A DNA stretch of 64,000 nucleotides from Ailurus styani. Its lineage: Eukaryota; Chordata; Mammalia; Carnivora; Ailuridae. The stretch spans positions 2,137,804-2,201,803 of the forward strand of contig LNAC01000065.1 in assembly GCA_002007465.1 (NCBI GenBank), read 5' to 3'. A model generated the notes under the pieces. The model was not told the origin of the DNA, did no database searches, and saw only the letters and a program-made list of their open reading frames with translations. The position numbers were made by a program, and so were the translations under genes. Every line of letters starts with the position of its first letter. The stretch's first letter is position 1. Of the stretch, positions 50,401 to 56,301 are shown piece after piece.

Positions 50401-51542
50401 GTGACTTCAAAAGTGGAGAGAATTTGGGGCATTATAGTCAGACAGTTATGGGTCCAATTACTGGTTTTGTACTTACTGGTTATGTGAACAAGTCACTTGA
50501 GCTCTATGAACTTCATGTTCTTTCTCTTTGAAAGAGATTATAATTTCTTTATTTATGAGATTGTTAGGAGAATTAAACAAGCTGGACATGTAAAGCAACA
50601 AAAATAATGGCTCTGTAAATGTTAGTTCCTTTCCACTAATATTTTCATTTTTCTTTCTAAAACATTTTAAGTGAAGGCTTCGGAGTCCATGGTCTAAGAA
50701 ATATATTACTAGAATTTACAAAACTATTAATTTAAAATTCATCTCCTATTCCCTTTCAAAAGTTATTTTTTCCAGAATGGATACTATAGTTAATATACTT
50801 TAGGAATTGTCACATCTGCAAGCCCTACTTGGGTATGGTGACAACTCCACACTGTAAGCTCTGTAAAGATTGAATGAAAAGCTTATTTTAAGTGGTTTGT
50901 GATGTGTGCTGGTTGCAGAAAAGCTGAATGTTCAGGACAAAAAAAATTTATAAATTGTTTTTAGTTATATGGTGATGACCCAATTTGCCATTTATGGAAA
51001 TTAAAAGTAAGATGTTTATGAATGTTCATCCATTATTTTTTAGGACAAATCTATTAGCACTAGTTTACCTGTCCTAGACTTAATAGATGCCATTGCACCA
51101 AATGCAGTTCGTCAAGAAATGATCAAGAGAGAAGACTTATCTGAGGAGGACAAGCTAAACAATGCTAAGTAAGCTTTTTATGGTTTATTTTAGAATACAG
51201 TGGCTCTTTAATTTCATAAGTCCTTACAGGTAAGATTACTATATCTTTAACGTTTTTAAGTACAACTTATATGGGGACTAAGATTTAAAGACTTTCAAGC
51301 TTAATTTTCTTGTAAAGCTAATCTAATCAAAATATTTCATTCTTAACATATTAAGTGAAAATGCAGTAGGTAACAACTATTAAGCTATTTTTCTTGTCTT
51401 TTCAAGATACGCCATTTCAGTTGCTCGAAAGATCGGTGCCCGGATATATGCCTTACCTGATGACCTCGTAGAAGTGAACCCAAAGATGGTTATGACTGTG
51501 TTTGCATGCTTAATGGGAAAAGGACTGAACAGAATAAAATAA
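12990..51542 (+). CDS. PLS1: Plastin 1 (intestinal fimbrin), complete coding region in 15 exons
   Basis: Cytoplasmic calcium-regulated actin-bundling protein of microvilli and hair-cell stereocilia. Coding exons: 12990-13059, 17522-17685, 19280-19409, 23114-23246, 24778-24859, 27257-27422, 27504-27646, 29554-29649, 31100-31292, 35962-36040, 40101-40215, 45455-45588, 46039-46162, 51044-51168, 51407-51542. Their lengths sum to 1,890 nt: 629 codons plus TAA, the usual plastin length, with no frameshift or internal stop. Two EF-hand loops lie at residues 24-35 and 64-75. Four calponin-homology domains follow at roughly 120-236, 264-375, 394-503 and 515-624, forming two actin-binding modules. The start ATG has a good context (A at -3, G at +4). 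The protein starts [20 protein letters not shown], close to other mammalian PLS1; the L- and T-plastin paralogues have different N termini. Domain borders are from family knowledge; exon borders are read directly. Confidence 0.97.
13486..13570. repeat. 19-bp direct repeat, period 66
   Basis: TTGTTTTTAAAGGCTGTAT is identical at 13486-13504 and 13552-13570, with 47 bp of unrelated sequence between. Confidence 0.85.
14855..15600 (-). mobile_element. Old L1 3' end, antisense
   Basis: GTATACAGTTCAGTGGCATT, TTTATCCATTCATCTGTCGA and GGTATTGCTGGATAATATGG are reversed L1 3' UTR motifs. Confidence 0.8.
15632..15760 (+). repeat. MIR 3' part
   Basis: TTGATTTCCTCATCTTTAAA followed by a TAATATTATTTAGTGCCTCA stretch. 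Confidence 0.65.
15921..16086 (-). mobile_element. CAN-SINE
   Basis: GAGGAGCCAGATGTGGGACT, CCAGAGATCATGACCTGG and GAGCCACCTGGGTGTCCC head. The A-tail side is eroded. Confidence 0.88.
17120..17328 (-). mobile_element. CAN-SINE, mustelid-type
   Basis: Full element with perfect 13-bp target duplication CTAAATATGAGTT at 17107-17119 and 17329-17341. Body CACAAGTAGGCAGAGAGG. It sits 190 bp before PLS1 coding exon 2. Confidence 0.96.
17522..17685 (+). CDS. PLS1: PLS1 coding exon 2: paired EF-hands
   Basis: Residues 24-78, acceptor CTTTACAG, donor GTAAGT. It holds both calcium loops: [12 protein letters not shown] (24-35) and [12 protein letters not shown] (64-75). Each has acidic or Asn ligands at loop positions 1, 3 and 5, Gly at 6 and Glu at 12, so both look able to bind calcium. 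Calcium binding here is known to loosen actin bundling in plastins. Confidence 0.96.
17686..19279 (+). other. PLS1: PLS1 intron 2
   Basis: Mostly unannotatable sequence. An ancient interspersed repeat lies at about 18640-18800 (motif CACTCTGGCTGCTG). Nothing else is recognised. Confidence 0.85.
18640..18800. repeat. Ancient interspersed repeat, family not assigned
   Basis: GTCATACAGGGTCTTGCAGG and AACATGATCAGATTCAAATT, ACTCACTCTGGCTGCTGC. The same motif set recurs at 40690-41045, 53640-53830 and 60295-60350. Confidence 0.6.
19280..19409 (+). CDS. PLS1: PLS1 coding exon 3: linker to actin-binding domain 1
   Basis: Residues 79-121 plus one base of codon 122. Acceptor CATTCCAG, donor GTAACC. 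It encodes the basic linker with [12 protein letters not shown] and the Ser/Gly-rich stretch [16 protein letters not shown] that joins the EF-hand head to CH1. Confidence 0.95.
20066..20259 (-). mobile_element. CAN-SINE
   Basis: TTTATTTGAGAGAGGGAG, CTCCCTGCTGAGCAGGGAG, GAGCCACCCAGGCGCCCC head. Diverged flanks GAACTATACTTTTTA and GAACTGCGCTTTTTA. Confidence 0.92.
20530..21660 (-). mobile_element. Old L1 3' ends, antisense, at least two fragments
   Basis: TTTTATTGAGATATAATATG at 20557 and GCTTTATTGAGATATAATTG at 20960 mark two starts. GTGCAGTTCAGTGGTTTTAG and GTGGCTGCACGATTTTGCAT follow. The open frames here are L1 remnants. Confidence 0.8.
21665..22160 (+). repeat. L2 fragment split by a SINE
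   Basis: TACCTGGAACATCTTCCCTC, then, after the SINE, CATAAAGCCTTTTCTTGACC and GGATTCCTTGATGGTAGGTA. Continuity across the SINE is shown by the target duplication. Confidence 0.75.
21740..21926 (+). mobile_element. CAN-SINE inserted in an L2
   Basis: Perfect 13-bp duplication ATTGTACCTTCTC at 21727-21739 and 21927-21939. Head GGGCACCTGGGTGGCTCAG. A GGGGGGGGG run lies inside. Confidence 0.96.
22241..22275. repeat. Compound (TG)n(AG)n microsatellite
   Basis: Six TG units followed by about twelve AG units. Confidence 0.92.
23114..23246 (+). CDS. PLS1: PLS1 coding exon 4: start of CH1
   Basis: Residues 122-165 plus two bases of codon 166. Acceptor CTTTTCAG, donor GTGAGT. It begins CH1 with [20 protein letters not shown], the typical first helix of plastin CH domains, and ends in LADGILL. 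Confidence 0.96.
23584..23784 (+). mobile_element. CAN-SINE, mustelid-type
   Basis: Perfect 13-bp duplication AAGATATATCTCA at 23571-23583 and 23785-23797. Head GGCGCCTGGGTGGCTCAGTG and GTTAAAGCCTCTGCTTTCGG. Confidence 0.96.
23865..23960 (+). repeat. L2 3' fragment
   Basis: CACTAGACTGTAAACTCTTT, AGGGGCATGTCTTTGTCTCT. Confidence 0.65.
23960..24300 (-). mobile_element. Old L1-like sequence, antisense
   Basis: GGTTTATAAAAATATGGGAA and ATTAATGTTCTGGCATATTT resemble the 8230 and 29665 elements. Boundaries are approximate. Confidence 0.45.
24778..24859 (+). CDS. PLS1: PLS1 coding exon 5: CH1 continued
   Basis: Residues 166-193, starting [18 protein letters not shown] and ending KLTPFTIS. Acceptor TCTCTGTAG, donor GTAAGT. 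It covers the conserved CH1 segment between LADGILLCK and ENLNLAL. Confidence 0.96.
24945..25500 (-). mobile_element. Old L1 3' end, antisense
   Basis: GAGAAATAATTGACATATTT, GTTTAAGGCATACAGGGTGA and CTTATTTCACTTAGCATAAT are L1 3' UTR motifs read backwards. Confidence 0.8.
25584..25706 (+). mobile_element. CAN-SINE, short type
   Basis: Head GGGCACCTGGGTGGCTCTTT, GCATCCGACTCTTGATCTC, (AAAC)n tail. Flanks TTCAAAGTGCTTTG and TTCAAAGTACTTTG. Confidence 0.9.
26040..26172 (-). repeat. MIR
   Basis: ATAGATGAGAAAACTGAGGC, ACCGAGAGGTTACCCAGTGG and GCAGAACCAGGATATGATCC, the reversed MIR core. Confidence 0.85.
27257..27422 (+). CDS. PLS1: PLS1 coding exon 6: end of CH1
   Basis: Residues 194-248 plus one base of codon 249. 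Acceptor GGCAATTCAG, donor GTAAGA. It encodes [15 protein letters not shown] and [15 protein letters not shown], the last helices of CH1, then EISRNE. It is separated from exon 7 by only 81 bp. Confidence 0.96.
27423..27503 (+). other. PLS1: PLS1 intron 6, 81 bp
   Basis: Very short intron with normal GTAAGA donor and a pyrimidine-rich TTTTCCTTTCAG acceptor. Its length divides by three and it has no stop in the PLS1 frame, so retention would add 27 residues after residue 248. Confidence 0.93.
27504..27646 (+). CDS. PLS1: PLS1 coding exon 7: inter-CH linker and start of CH2
   Basis: Residues 249-296. Acceptor TTTCCTTTCAG. It encodes [20 protein letters not shown] and [15 protein letters not shown], the start of CH2. 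The donor reads AAG|GTTTAT, with T at +3 and +5 instead of A/G, which looks weaker than the other donors in this gene. Confidence 0.95.
27720..27739. repeat. Tandem and palindromic TTCGAATTAA pair
   Basis: TTCGAATTAA twice in a row; the first 16 bases are a perfect palindrome. It lies 74 bp after PLS1 exon 7. Confidence 0.85.
27835..28046 (+). mobile_element. Carnivore L1 3' end, sense
   Basis: GGGATTAAGGAGTGCACTTG, GTATTACAGTGTATATTAAC and AACTAGAATTTAAATAAAGA with A tail. AATAAA at 28028-28033 is on the PLS1 sense strand. Confidence 0.85.
28855..29280. repeat. Old interspersed repeat, unassigned
   Basis: CAGTTATCTATTGCCATATA, ACTTAATAGCTTAAAATAAC and CTCATGATTCTGTGGGTTAA are common in mammalian introns; I cannot fix the family. 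A frame on the minus strand here is not a gene. Confidence 0.45.
29554..29649 (+). CDS. PLS1: PLS1 coding exon 8: CH2 middle
   Basis: Residues 297-328 ([18 protein letters not shown] to IDLSGFN). Acceptor CCTTGAAG, donor GTAAGT. The segment [10 protein letters not shown] is a variable loop of plastins. Confidence 0.95.
29650..31099 (+). other. PLS1: PLS1 intron 8
   Basis: Almost entirely old antisense L1-like sequence (29665-30840). 30850-31090 shows nothing named. Confidence 0.8.
29665..30840 (-). mobile_element. Old L1-like sequence, antisense, fragmented
   Basis: AAGTATACATTGACAGAATT, CAACCATCACCACCAGCTCT and TGAACTACTGTGTGCTCATC are typical; boundaries are uncertain. Confidence 0.6.
31100..31292 (+). 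CDS. PLS1: PLS1 coding exon 9: end of CH2
   Basis: Residues 329-392 plus one base of codon 393. Acceptor GTTGTTTAG, donor GTATGT. It encodes the CH2 helices with [19 protein letters not shown] and ends in [26 protein letters not shown] is a hallmark of plastin ABD1. The downstream 23 codons to the intronic stop near 31369 are intron read-through. Confidence 0.96.
32724..32825. repeat. Diverged tandem duplication, period about 62
   Basis: AAAGACTATATT-TC-ACATAG and TATGTAATTGAG-GGGA occur twice (32724-32763, 32787-32825), about 85-90% alike by eye. Confidence 0.8.
33518..33680 (+). repeat. MIR
   Basis: GGTCCACCATTTAGTATCTG, CTCATCTATAAAACAAGATT and AGTATGTGCTCAGTAAT. Confidence 0.7.
35962..36040 (+). 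CDS. PLS1: PLS1 coding exon 10: start of CH3
   Basis: Residues 393-418 plus two bases of codon 419. Acceptor GTCTACTCTAG, donor GTAAAT. It encodes [20 protein letters not shown], opening the second actin-binding module. Confidence 0.95.
36912..37119 (+). mobile_element. CAN-SINE
   Basis: Duplication TCTAAAACCAG at 36901-36911 and 37120-37130. Head GCACCTGGGTGGCTCAGTC. Confidence 0.95.
37376..37580 (+). mobile_element. CAN-SINE
   Basis: GTGGCACAGTCAGTTAAGCG head, GGTTGTGATCTCAGGGGTTG with an internal GGTTGTGA duplication, (AAAT)n tail. Confidence 0.88.
39165..39690 (-). mobile_element. Old L1-like sequence, antisense
   Basis: GTTGCTTCCAAATTTATGAA and ATGTGGCAATGAATGTCTTT are weakened L1 3' UTR motifs. 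The carnivore L1 3' end at 39690 is inserted beside it. Confidence 0.5.
39690..39752 (+). mobile_element. Carnivore L1 3' end, short, sense
   Basis: ATTACACTGTATGTTACCTA then GCTAGAATTTAAATTAAAAA. Same terminus as the copy at 27835, heavily 5'-truncated. It is flanked by GAAGTTCTGGATCGA and GAAGTTCTGGGTCAA, a target duplication. Confidence 0.8.
39786..39990 (-). mobile_element. CAN-SINE
   Basis: TTTTAAAGATTTATTTATTT start, CCCTGCTGAGCATGGAGCC body, AACTGAGCCACCCTGTC head. It ends 110 bp before PLS1 coding exon 11. Confidence 0.9.
40101..40215 (+). CDS. PLS1: PLS1 coding exon 11: CH3
   Basis: Residues 419-457 ([20 protein letters not shown] to GGNMKK). Acceptor CTTGTTTTAG, donor [20 protein letters not shown] is strongly conserved in plastins. 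Confidence 0.96.
40673..40714. repeat. Imperfect 21-bp tandem pair
   Basis: TGAAGTGGATATTATGAAT followed by TGAAGTGAATATTATGAGT. Confidence 0.75.
40690..41045. repeat. Ancient interspersed repeat, same family as 18640
   Basis: GGAGGTGGTATTTGAGTTAG, GGGAGGCCATTAAACATTTT and GGGCAGTGACTTGATTACA. An L1 begins right after it. Confidence 0.55.
41362..41411. repeat. (GT)n microsatellite in L1
   Basis: Fifty bases of pure GT, the longest in the window. It grew at the GTAATATTCCAGTG position of the antisense L1 3' end, a common seeding point. Confidence 0.95.
41871..41985 (-). mobile_element. Carnivore L1 3' end nested in older L1
   Basis: T-rich start, CAATTTAATTAACATATACT, GTTTCAGAGGTAGAATTTAG, GCATACAACACCTAATGTTC. 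TGTTGGGAGAT and TGTTGGGGGAT at its borders look like diverged target duplications. Confidence 0.75.
42301..42495 (-). mobile_element. CAN-SINE, mustelid-type, nested in L1
   Basis: Perfect 15-16-bp duplication TTTTCTATTGTTTTT at 42285 and 42496. It interrupts an antisense L1 ORF2 segment. Confidence 0.95.
43195..43330 (-). mobile_element. Carnivore L1 3' UTR fragment, antisense
   Basis: T-rich start then CAGGGGTACAGGTCTGTGAA and AGCACAAACCCTCCCCAATG, matching the copy at 53848. CTTGCTCTTAACTTT and TTGCTCTTAACTTTC at the two ends look like a target duplication. Confidence 0.85.
44374..44391. repeat. (AC)n microsatellite
   Basis: Nine AC units in PLS1 intron 11. Confidence 0.9.
44644..44840 (+). 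mobile_element. CAN-SINE
   Basis: Perfect 14-bp duplication AAAGGAGCCTGTCC at 44630-44643 and 44841-44854. Head with TTTCTGGGTGACTCAGTTGG. Confidence 0.95.
45150..45345 (+). repeat. MIR
   Basis: TTTGCCACTAATAAACTGTA and CTATAAAATGGGAATAATAA, with divergent sequence between. Confidence 0.6.
45455..45588 (+). CDS. PLS1: PLS1 coding exon 12: CH3 end
   Basis: Residues 458-501 plus two bases of codon 502. Acceptor TTATTCATAG, donor GTAAAG. It encodes [27 protein letters not shown] and [11 protein letters not shown], the final CH3 helices. Confidence 0.96.
45589..46038 (+). other. PLS1: PLS1 intron 12, 450 bp
   Basis: Short, A/T-rich, ending in a pyrimidine-rich tract before CTCTTACAG. No repeat or other feature is recognised. 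Confidence 0.9.
46039..46162 (+). CDS. PLS1: PLS1 coding exon 13: linker and start of CH4
   Basis: Residues 502-543. Acceptor CTCTTACAG, donor GTAATC. It encodes [20 protein letters not shown] and [13 protein letters not shown], the beginning of CH4. Confidence 0.96.
47645..47800 (+). repeat. MIR
   Basis: GACCTTGGGCAAGTTATTAA, GCCTCAGTTTCCCCATG and AGTACCTGGTACATGTGAAG. Confidence 0.88.
47916..48112 (-). mobile_element. CAN-SINE
   Basis: T-rich start, (TTTA)n, GACAGAGAGAGAGACCACAA body, GAGCCACTCAGGCGTCCC head. It is head-to-head with the next SINE. Confidence 0.92.
48195..48452 (+). mobile_element. CAN-SINE with extra 3' sequence
   Basis: Perfect 14-bp duplication AGAGAAAGGGATGG at 48181-48194 and 48453-48466. 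A normal SINE with (AAAT)n tail ends near 48411. It is followed by non-SINE CCAAGGCCACAGCCAGGAG and a second A run before the right duplication. Confidence 0.93.
48880..49140 (+). mobile_element. Old L1 3' end, sense
   Basis: CATGGTGACTTTAGTTAACA, GTAATGTGTCAATTATAATT and CAATAAAACTG tail. An internal TATATA-rich stretch (48970-49005) has expanded. Confidence 0.7.
50440..50635 (+). repeat. MIR
   Basis: GTGAACAAGTCACTTGAGCT, GAGATTGTTAGGAGAATTAA and GGCTCTGTAAATGTTAGTTC. Confidence 0.75.
51044..51168 (+). CDS. PLS1: PLS1 coding exon 14: CH4
   Basis: Residues 544-584 plus two bases of codon 585. Acceptor TTTTTTAG, donor GTAAGC. It encodes [20 protein letters not shown] and EDKLNNA, central CH4. 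Confidence 0.96.
51169..51406 (+). other. PLS1: PLS1 intron 14, 238 bp
   Basis: Short intron, donor GTAAGC, acceptor TTTTCAAG. No feature inside is recognised. Confidence 0.92.
51407..51542 (+). CDS. PLS1: PLS1 last coding exon (15) with stop codon
   Basis: Residues 585-629 and TAA at 51540-51542. Acceptor CTTTTCAAG. It encodes [20 protein letters not shown] and ends [14 protein letters not shown], the conserved plastin C terminus. Two AATAAA hexamers overlap and abut the stop codon. Confidence 0.96.
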
Positions 51543-51546
51543 TAAA
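51533..51546 (+). terminator. PLS1: Tandem AATAAA hexamers at the PLS1 stop codon
   Basis: AATAAA occurs at 51533-51538, inside the last codons, and again at 51541-51546, overlapping the TAA stop. Use would give an mRNA with almost no 3' UTR. Presence is direct; use is unknown. Confidence 0.35.
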
Positions 51547-52082
51547 ACATTTAATATGATTTTCTGCCACATTAAACACATTGAATGTCTCACAGTTTAC
51601 AGAATTCTGAAATGTAGTGGGTATAAAACCAGAGATTATTTGTATGCTCAAACTAGTTGTATAATTCATTAATGAATTCAATAACTTGTTCATACTAGTC
51701 AGAATCAACATTTTTGGATAACGCAATTAATTTACCAGTCAATACTGATAATAATATGCTCATTATCAAGCTGATATTTCCATAATTAAATTATTTTCAT
51801 TTTCTAAAAGTCTTATTAAAACAATACTAATTCATCTTTTTCATGGTTCAAAAAAGATCAATGTAAAAATTTTTTTGCATGTCCTGCTGTGCTTTGATTT
51901 GTGTGTATATATGTGTTAATTTTGATCATAAATGTATTCAAAGTCATTATCCAGGTTCTTTTTTTTTCTTTCAACTATGTGAACTTTAACTTTTCTGTAA
52001 ATTTCTGTATTGTCTCAAATTTTTAAGTGACAAGTATTGTTCATTAACATTAAACTTTTTTATATATGAGAACTTACTCTTG

Positions 52083-52088
52083 AATAAA
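52083..52088 (+). terminator. PLS1: Candidate internal PLS1 poly(A) signal
   Basis: Canonical AATAAA about 540 nt after the stop codon, in the context CTTGAATAAACACC. No pronounced GT-rich element follows at once, so it is a weaker candidate than the one at 53162. Confidence 0.3.
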
Positions 52089-53161
52089 CACCAAAACACA
52101 TTCTCTTGTATAAGTAGCAGGAGCTTTTTACTTAAAACTTAATTTTAACTGTACTGATATTTTATGTATGCTAGTTTGTAATACAGGTTTAACTATGACA
52201 TGCAGCATATATGTTGGTAGGCTGTTATTAGACAAATATGTGTGTATATGTGTATTTTTTTGCATTTGAGTTACCCAGGTTTTCTTAAATGGTATGTATA
52301 ACTGGTCAATCAGGCAGCCATTAAACCATTGTTTATTGTGGTCCCACTACATGTGTAACAGCTTTTCAGTTTGTAGTATTTGGCACATGAAGATTTCTTT
52401 TAGAAAATATTCATTTTGGATGTGCCTATAGTTATTTTTCAACTGACTTCTTCCACATAATTATAACAAAACATTGACTACAGTATCTCAAGACTCGTTG
52501 ACACTATACTGTTTATTACCTATTACACATGTTAATTTTGATCTATATTGAAGCTCTAATTTAGAATTTGCTCACTGAATATCTTTAGTAGAAAATAACA
52601 CAAAGCTAATATTCAATACAGAATATTTTCACGTTTTTTTCCACAGCCTCCTACAAATTGGCAGTGTTTGGTTAATGCTTGTGTTACTTGGGAATAGTTA
52701 ACCTTCAGACCTATTTTTGTGTGAATATCTATCAGTAGACATATTCTGCTAAAAAATGAATTCAGAAATCTGTTTCCTCCATCTTCCACTGTGAGTGAGA
52801 GTGAGCAATACTGCTATGCAACAAAAATGCTGTCACATTATCTCCATGTGACTGAGTAGTTTAAAGTCCCCTTCTACCATTGATTAAAGCAGGTTGGTAA
52901 GAGTGAGACTACTCATGTGTTTCGAATTTTTTAAATGAAATCATCAATAGGTGGAACTTTGAAATATATTCTTCTACAAAAGTGATTTCCTTTCCTTTTA
53001 TATTTTGATGATTGTTTTCGTATATGAAAATTAAGGTATGTTCTTGCTCTAAGAGATTAATGTTTCCCCTTTTGATTTTTTTCACCATTATACTTACTAA
53101 GTTATCTGATTTACATGAAATTTGGCACTTTAGGGTGTTCTTTTTCTCACAAAATATATTT

Positions 53162-53167
53162 AATAAA
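53162..53167 (+). terminator. PLS1: Candidate distal PLS1 poly(A) signal
   Basis: AATAAA followed within 30 nt by a GT-rich stretch (TGTATGTACAAATGTGTC) that could serve as downstream element. It gives a 3' UTR of about 1.6 kb, plausible for PLS1. Repeats reappear beyond about 53640. Confidence 0.5.
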
Positions 53168-53639
53168 AACTCTGTATGTACAAATGTGTCACTGTTCATT
53201 TCATTTAAAGACTATATAGCCTTGAATATTAATCTATCATAAGTTTATTTTCCAGAAAAAAATAATTTTAATTAGTAAAACAAAAAAATTTATTAGATTG
53301 TTTTTTGGGGAATGAAGGTGGTTCTATGGTTCTTTAATATGAAGAATTTTAGTAAAGACCAATTGCATTGTTACTACGATTTAGTTTGTGCTGAAATAAT
53401 GTGAGGGAATCCATTGATTAACATAAATTTGTTGTGATTCAGGTATGATACTAGAAACATGTGGATTTGGTTGAGAAAAATATAGACAGAGTTCTCTGAC
53501 TTCATGAATGTTATATCCTAGTAGAGAGAGATCATAAATAGGAATTTTAGATAGTGATAAAATGCAATAGGGAAAATAAAATGGTAATGTAATAGAGATT
53601 GACTTGGGAATTGGGGTGAAGATTTCAGTTTGGATGCTC

Positions 53640-53830
53640 AAGAATGGTCTAAGGATGAGATATTTAGACTGAACTATGAATGATGAGGAGATAGGTGATA
53701 AGTGTTCAGCAGAGGGAGCAAGTACAAAGGCTCTGAGGAAGGAAAGATCTGACAGACATTTTAGTAAAAGAAACAGGTAAATGTGGCCTAAGAGTAGTGA
53801 GGGAGAGTCATAGAGTTTGGAGACATAGAT
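53640..53830. repeat. Ancient interspersed repeat, same family as 18640
   Basis: GAACTATGAATGATGAGGAG, GAGGGAGCAAGTACAAAGGC, TCTGAGGAAGGAAAGATCTG. Confidence 0.55.
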
Positions 53831-53847
53831 GGGATCTACTCTACTTT

Positions 53848-54145
53848 TTATTTATTATTATTATTATTATCATTATTATTTGCCGCAGGGGTACAGGTCT
53901 GTGAATCATCAGGCTTACACCTTTCACAGCATTCACCATAGCACAAACCGTCCCCAATGTCCATGACCCATCCACCCTATCCCTACCCTCCCACCCCCCA
54001 GTAACCCTCAGTTTGGTTTGTGAGATTAGGAGTCTCTTATGGTTTGTCTCCTTCCCCATCCCATCTTGTTTCATTATTTTTCCCTCCCTACCCACCACGA
54101 TCCTCCACCCTGGCCCTCAAGTTCCTCATATCAGACTGGGACAAG
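53848..54145 (-). mobile_element. Carnivore L1 3' UTR fragment, antisense
   Basis: GGGGTACAGGTCTGTGAATC, CACAAACCGTCCCCAATGTC and GTAACCCTCAGTTTGGTTTG are typical of carnivore L1 3' sequence read backwards. The shorter copy at 43195-43330 shares its first 100 bases. Confidence 0.82.
53855..53880. repeat. (TTA)n microsatellite
   Basis: TTATTATTATTATTATTATC-type run at the T-rich start of an antisense L1 3' end, grown from its poly(A) tail. Confidence 0.85.
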
Positions 54146-54183
54146 AGTTACATGCTCTGTTGACTGAGCCAGCCAGGCGCTCC
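54146..54183 (-). mobile_element. CAN-SINE head fragment
   Basis: GTTGACTGAGCCAGCCAGGC follows an L1 fragment directly. Only the tRNA-like head survives. Confidence 0.6.
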
Positions 54184-55278
54184 TGTTCTTTTTTGGGAGG
54201 ATCTGTTCTATTTTTAAGACTAGATCCGAATCTGGATTTCTCTCTTCTTCAACTGAAGTCGATGGCTCTTCTCTTTTGCACAGGTTGGTGAGTTGTTTTG
54301 AGTAATGTGCTGCTTCTGAATCTCGCATGCCATTGTTCATCATAATTCTGTCATCTTATTATCACAGATGCATAATAAACCCATTATAGAGCGGATGCTA
54401 AAATACCCCAATTTATGCTGGATAAAATATGTACCAGACCAGGCAGGAGAGAATATGCTGCATCTGAGATGATTCAAAAAAACTTCTAGAGAACAGGATA
54501 CAATTACAACACTGGCTTATTTTTGAAATAGGGAAGGAAGTCCTCTAATAACTTTGCCTCCTAGGATTACCTACTAAATATAGGTTGGAATACCTCTGAA
54601 TCTAAGAAATTAATCCAGCCCCTGTGGGAGTCCTTATGGATGAGAAATCATGAACCCAGGAGCTTGAAAAGACTTCAGAGTAAAGTGTTTTTTATACTAG
54701 AGAGATCTAAATTTTTACCTTTCAATACTCTGGAACTTTTGGATGGGTCAGCGTTAGTTGTCCTTCTGAATAAATATTTTACTGGACTGTGAAGAGTGTG
54801 TAAGTAAGCACACATATAAACCCACAAATGTACCTCTATGTTCAATGGCTACAAATTAACAATGAACGATTTTGCCATTCCACCAAACATGCAAACTTGG
54901 AAATAGTATAGAATGGGGAAGATTTATGATACATTAGAGGTAAGAAAAAGCTAAAATGATTCGATAATTATTTTGAGTAAACACATGACAATGTTTGAAA
55001 AGTTGGGCAATCTTGCCATCTACCTAAGGCCTCCTATTAGAGAAGATCTACAGAGGACTGTGAGTGGTGAGATGTATTTGGGAAATTTGAGAGTTAGTGA
55101 TGGCAAGAACAGAGATGGAATAAGTCAACCTGAATAGGAAATATGTCCCTCAACTATAAGATATTCTGACATAAATTTATGTATTGCCTTTAAAAACCTA
55201 AGCACTGAGGGCACAATTTTGATTTCTGTATAATTGTGAAAAGCAATAAGAATTATTCAAGATATGAGTTGTAGTTTT

Positions 55279-55460
55279 TTTTAAGATTTTTAAAAATTTA
55301 TTTGATAGATCACAAGTAGGCTGAGAGGCAGGCAGAGAGAGGAGGAAGCAGGCTCCCTGCAGAGCAGAGAGCCCGATGCGGGCCTCAATCCCAGGACCCT
55401 GAGATCATGACTTGAGCTGAAGGCAGAGGCTTTAACCCACTGAGCCACCCAGGCGCCCCA
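55279..55460 (-). mobile_element. CAN-SINE, mustelid-type
   Basis: Perfect 17-bp duplication ATATGAGTTGTAGTTTT at 55262-55278 and 55461-55477. It lies about 500 bp before the CpG island. Confidence 0.96.
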
Positions 55461-56301
55461 ATATGAGTTGTAGTTTTACCCCCTAGCTTTGAAAGGTGCA
55501 AGAATCTGCTTTAAATAAAAGCTTGCTTTAAAAAAATTATTCAAGAAAGTAGTACTCACTGTGCTTTAGTCAGATTTGCCTAACATCTTTTAAAATCAAA
55601 TTTATAAATGTGAAGAAACCACCGGAATGACTGTAGATGCTAAAAACGTGTTTTTCCAGTGGTTACAAGTCGGTACACTTGAATTACATGAGAATAAATG
55701 TATGACATCGAGAATGTTATGCCAATTTTATATCACAAGTTGTTGAAAAAATAGTCTAGAAATGAGTATAGCTAACCCAAACACACACACAGGCGCGCAA
55801 GCACCAGTCTAGCGGCGTGACCAGGGAGGGTCCTGTTCTCTCTGCTTTAGGCAGAGGACACACACGAAATAATTAGACAATTCCACGTTAAGTCGTCAAA
55901 GGTTCAATAACCATACCGCTGCATATTTACATGCAGCAGGAAACCGCAGGAAAATTACCTCAACAACCCAGATGTGCAGAGGACGCACTGGGCTGGCTGT
56001 TCACTTAGCCCTCAGCAACAACTGGAAGCCTTTCGAGGCTGCAGCCTGCGGGCGAGGACCGGGGGCGTGGCGCACTCAGGCCCCACCCCCACAGCGGCCC
56101 CGCCCCCCACCGAGTCAGCCCCGCCTTCGTCGCTATAGCAGAGCGGAAGATGACGTGAGGAGAGTCGAGAACATCTCCCCGCGCGCTGGGCCCGCGGTTC
56201 CCACAGCCCGGGAGCTCGACGTGCGCAGAATCGCTCTCGGAGCTCCATTCCCACAGATCTCTCATCCTCTTCCCGGGCCGGGCCGCCCCCAGCGCGGCCC
56301 C

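Larger units (their letters stand above)
46163..51043 (+). other. PLS1: PLS1 intron 13
   Basis: MIR (47645-47800), head-to-head SINE pair (47916-48112 minus, 48195-48452 plus), old L1 3' end (48880-49140) and MIR (50440-50635). 46170-47640, 49150-50430 and 50640-51040 show nothing named. Confidence 0.85.
51543..53190 (+). other. PLS1: PLS1 3' UTR (end inferred)
   Basis: About 1.65 kb of A/T-rich, repeat-free sequence follows the stop codon. The end is inferred from the AATAAA at 53162. A Pumilio-type site TGTATATA lies at 51904-51911. The lack of SINEs or L1 here, while both flanks are full of them, fits an exonic 3' UTR. Transcript ends were not measured. Confidence 0.6.
53191..55960. other. 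PLS1-TRPC1 intergenic region
   Basis: Holds an ancient repeat (53640-53830), an antisense carnivore L1 3' part (53848-54145) with a SINE head fragment (54146-54183), and a minus SINE (55279-55460). 54190-55270 and 55480-55960 show no gene-like feature. The open frames here overlap repeats. Confidence 0.75.
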
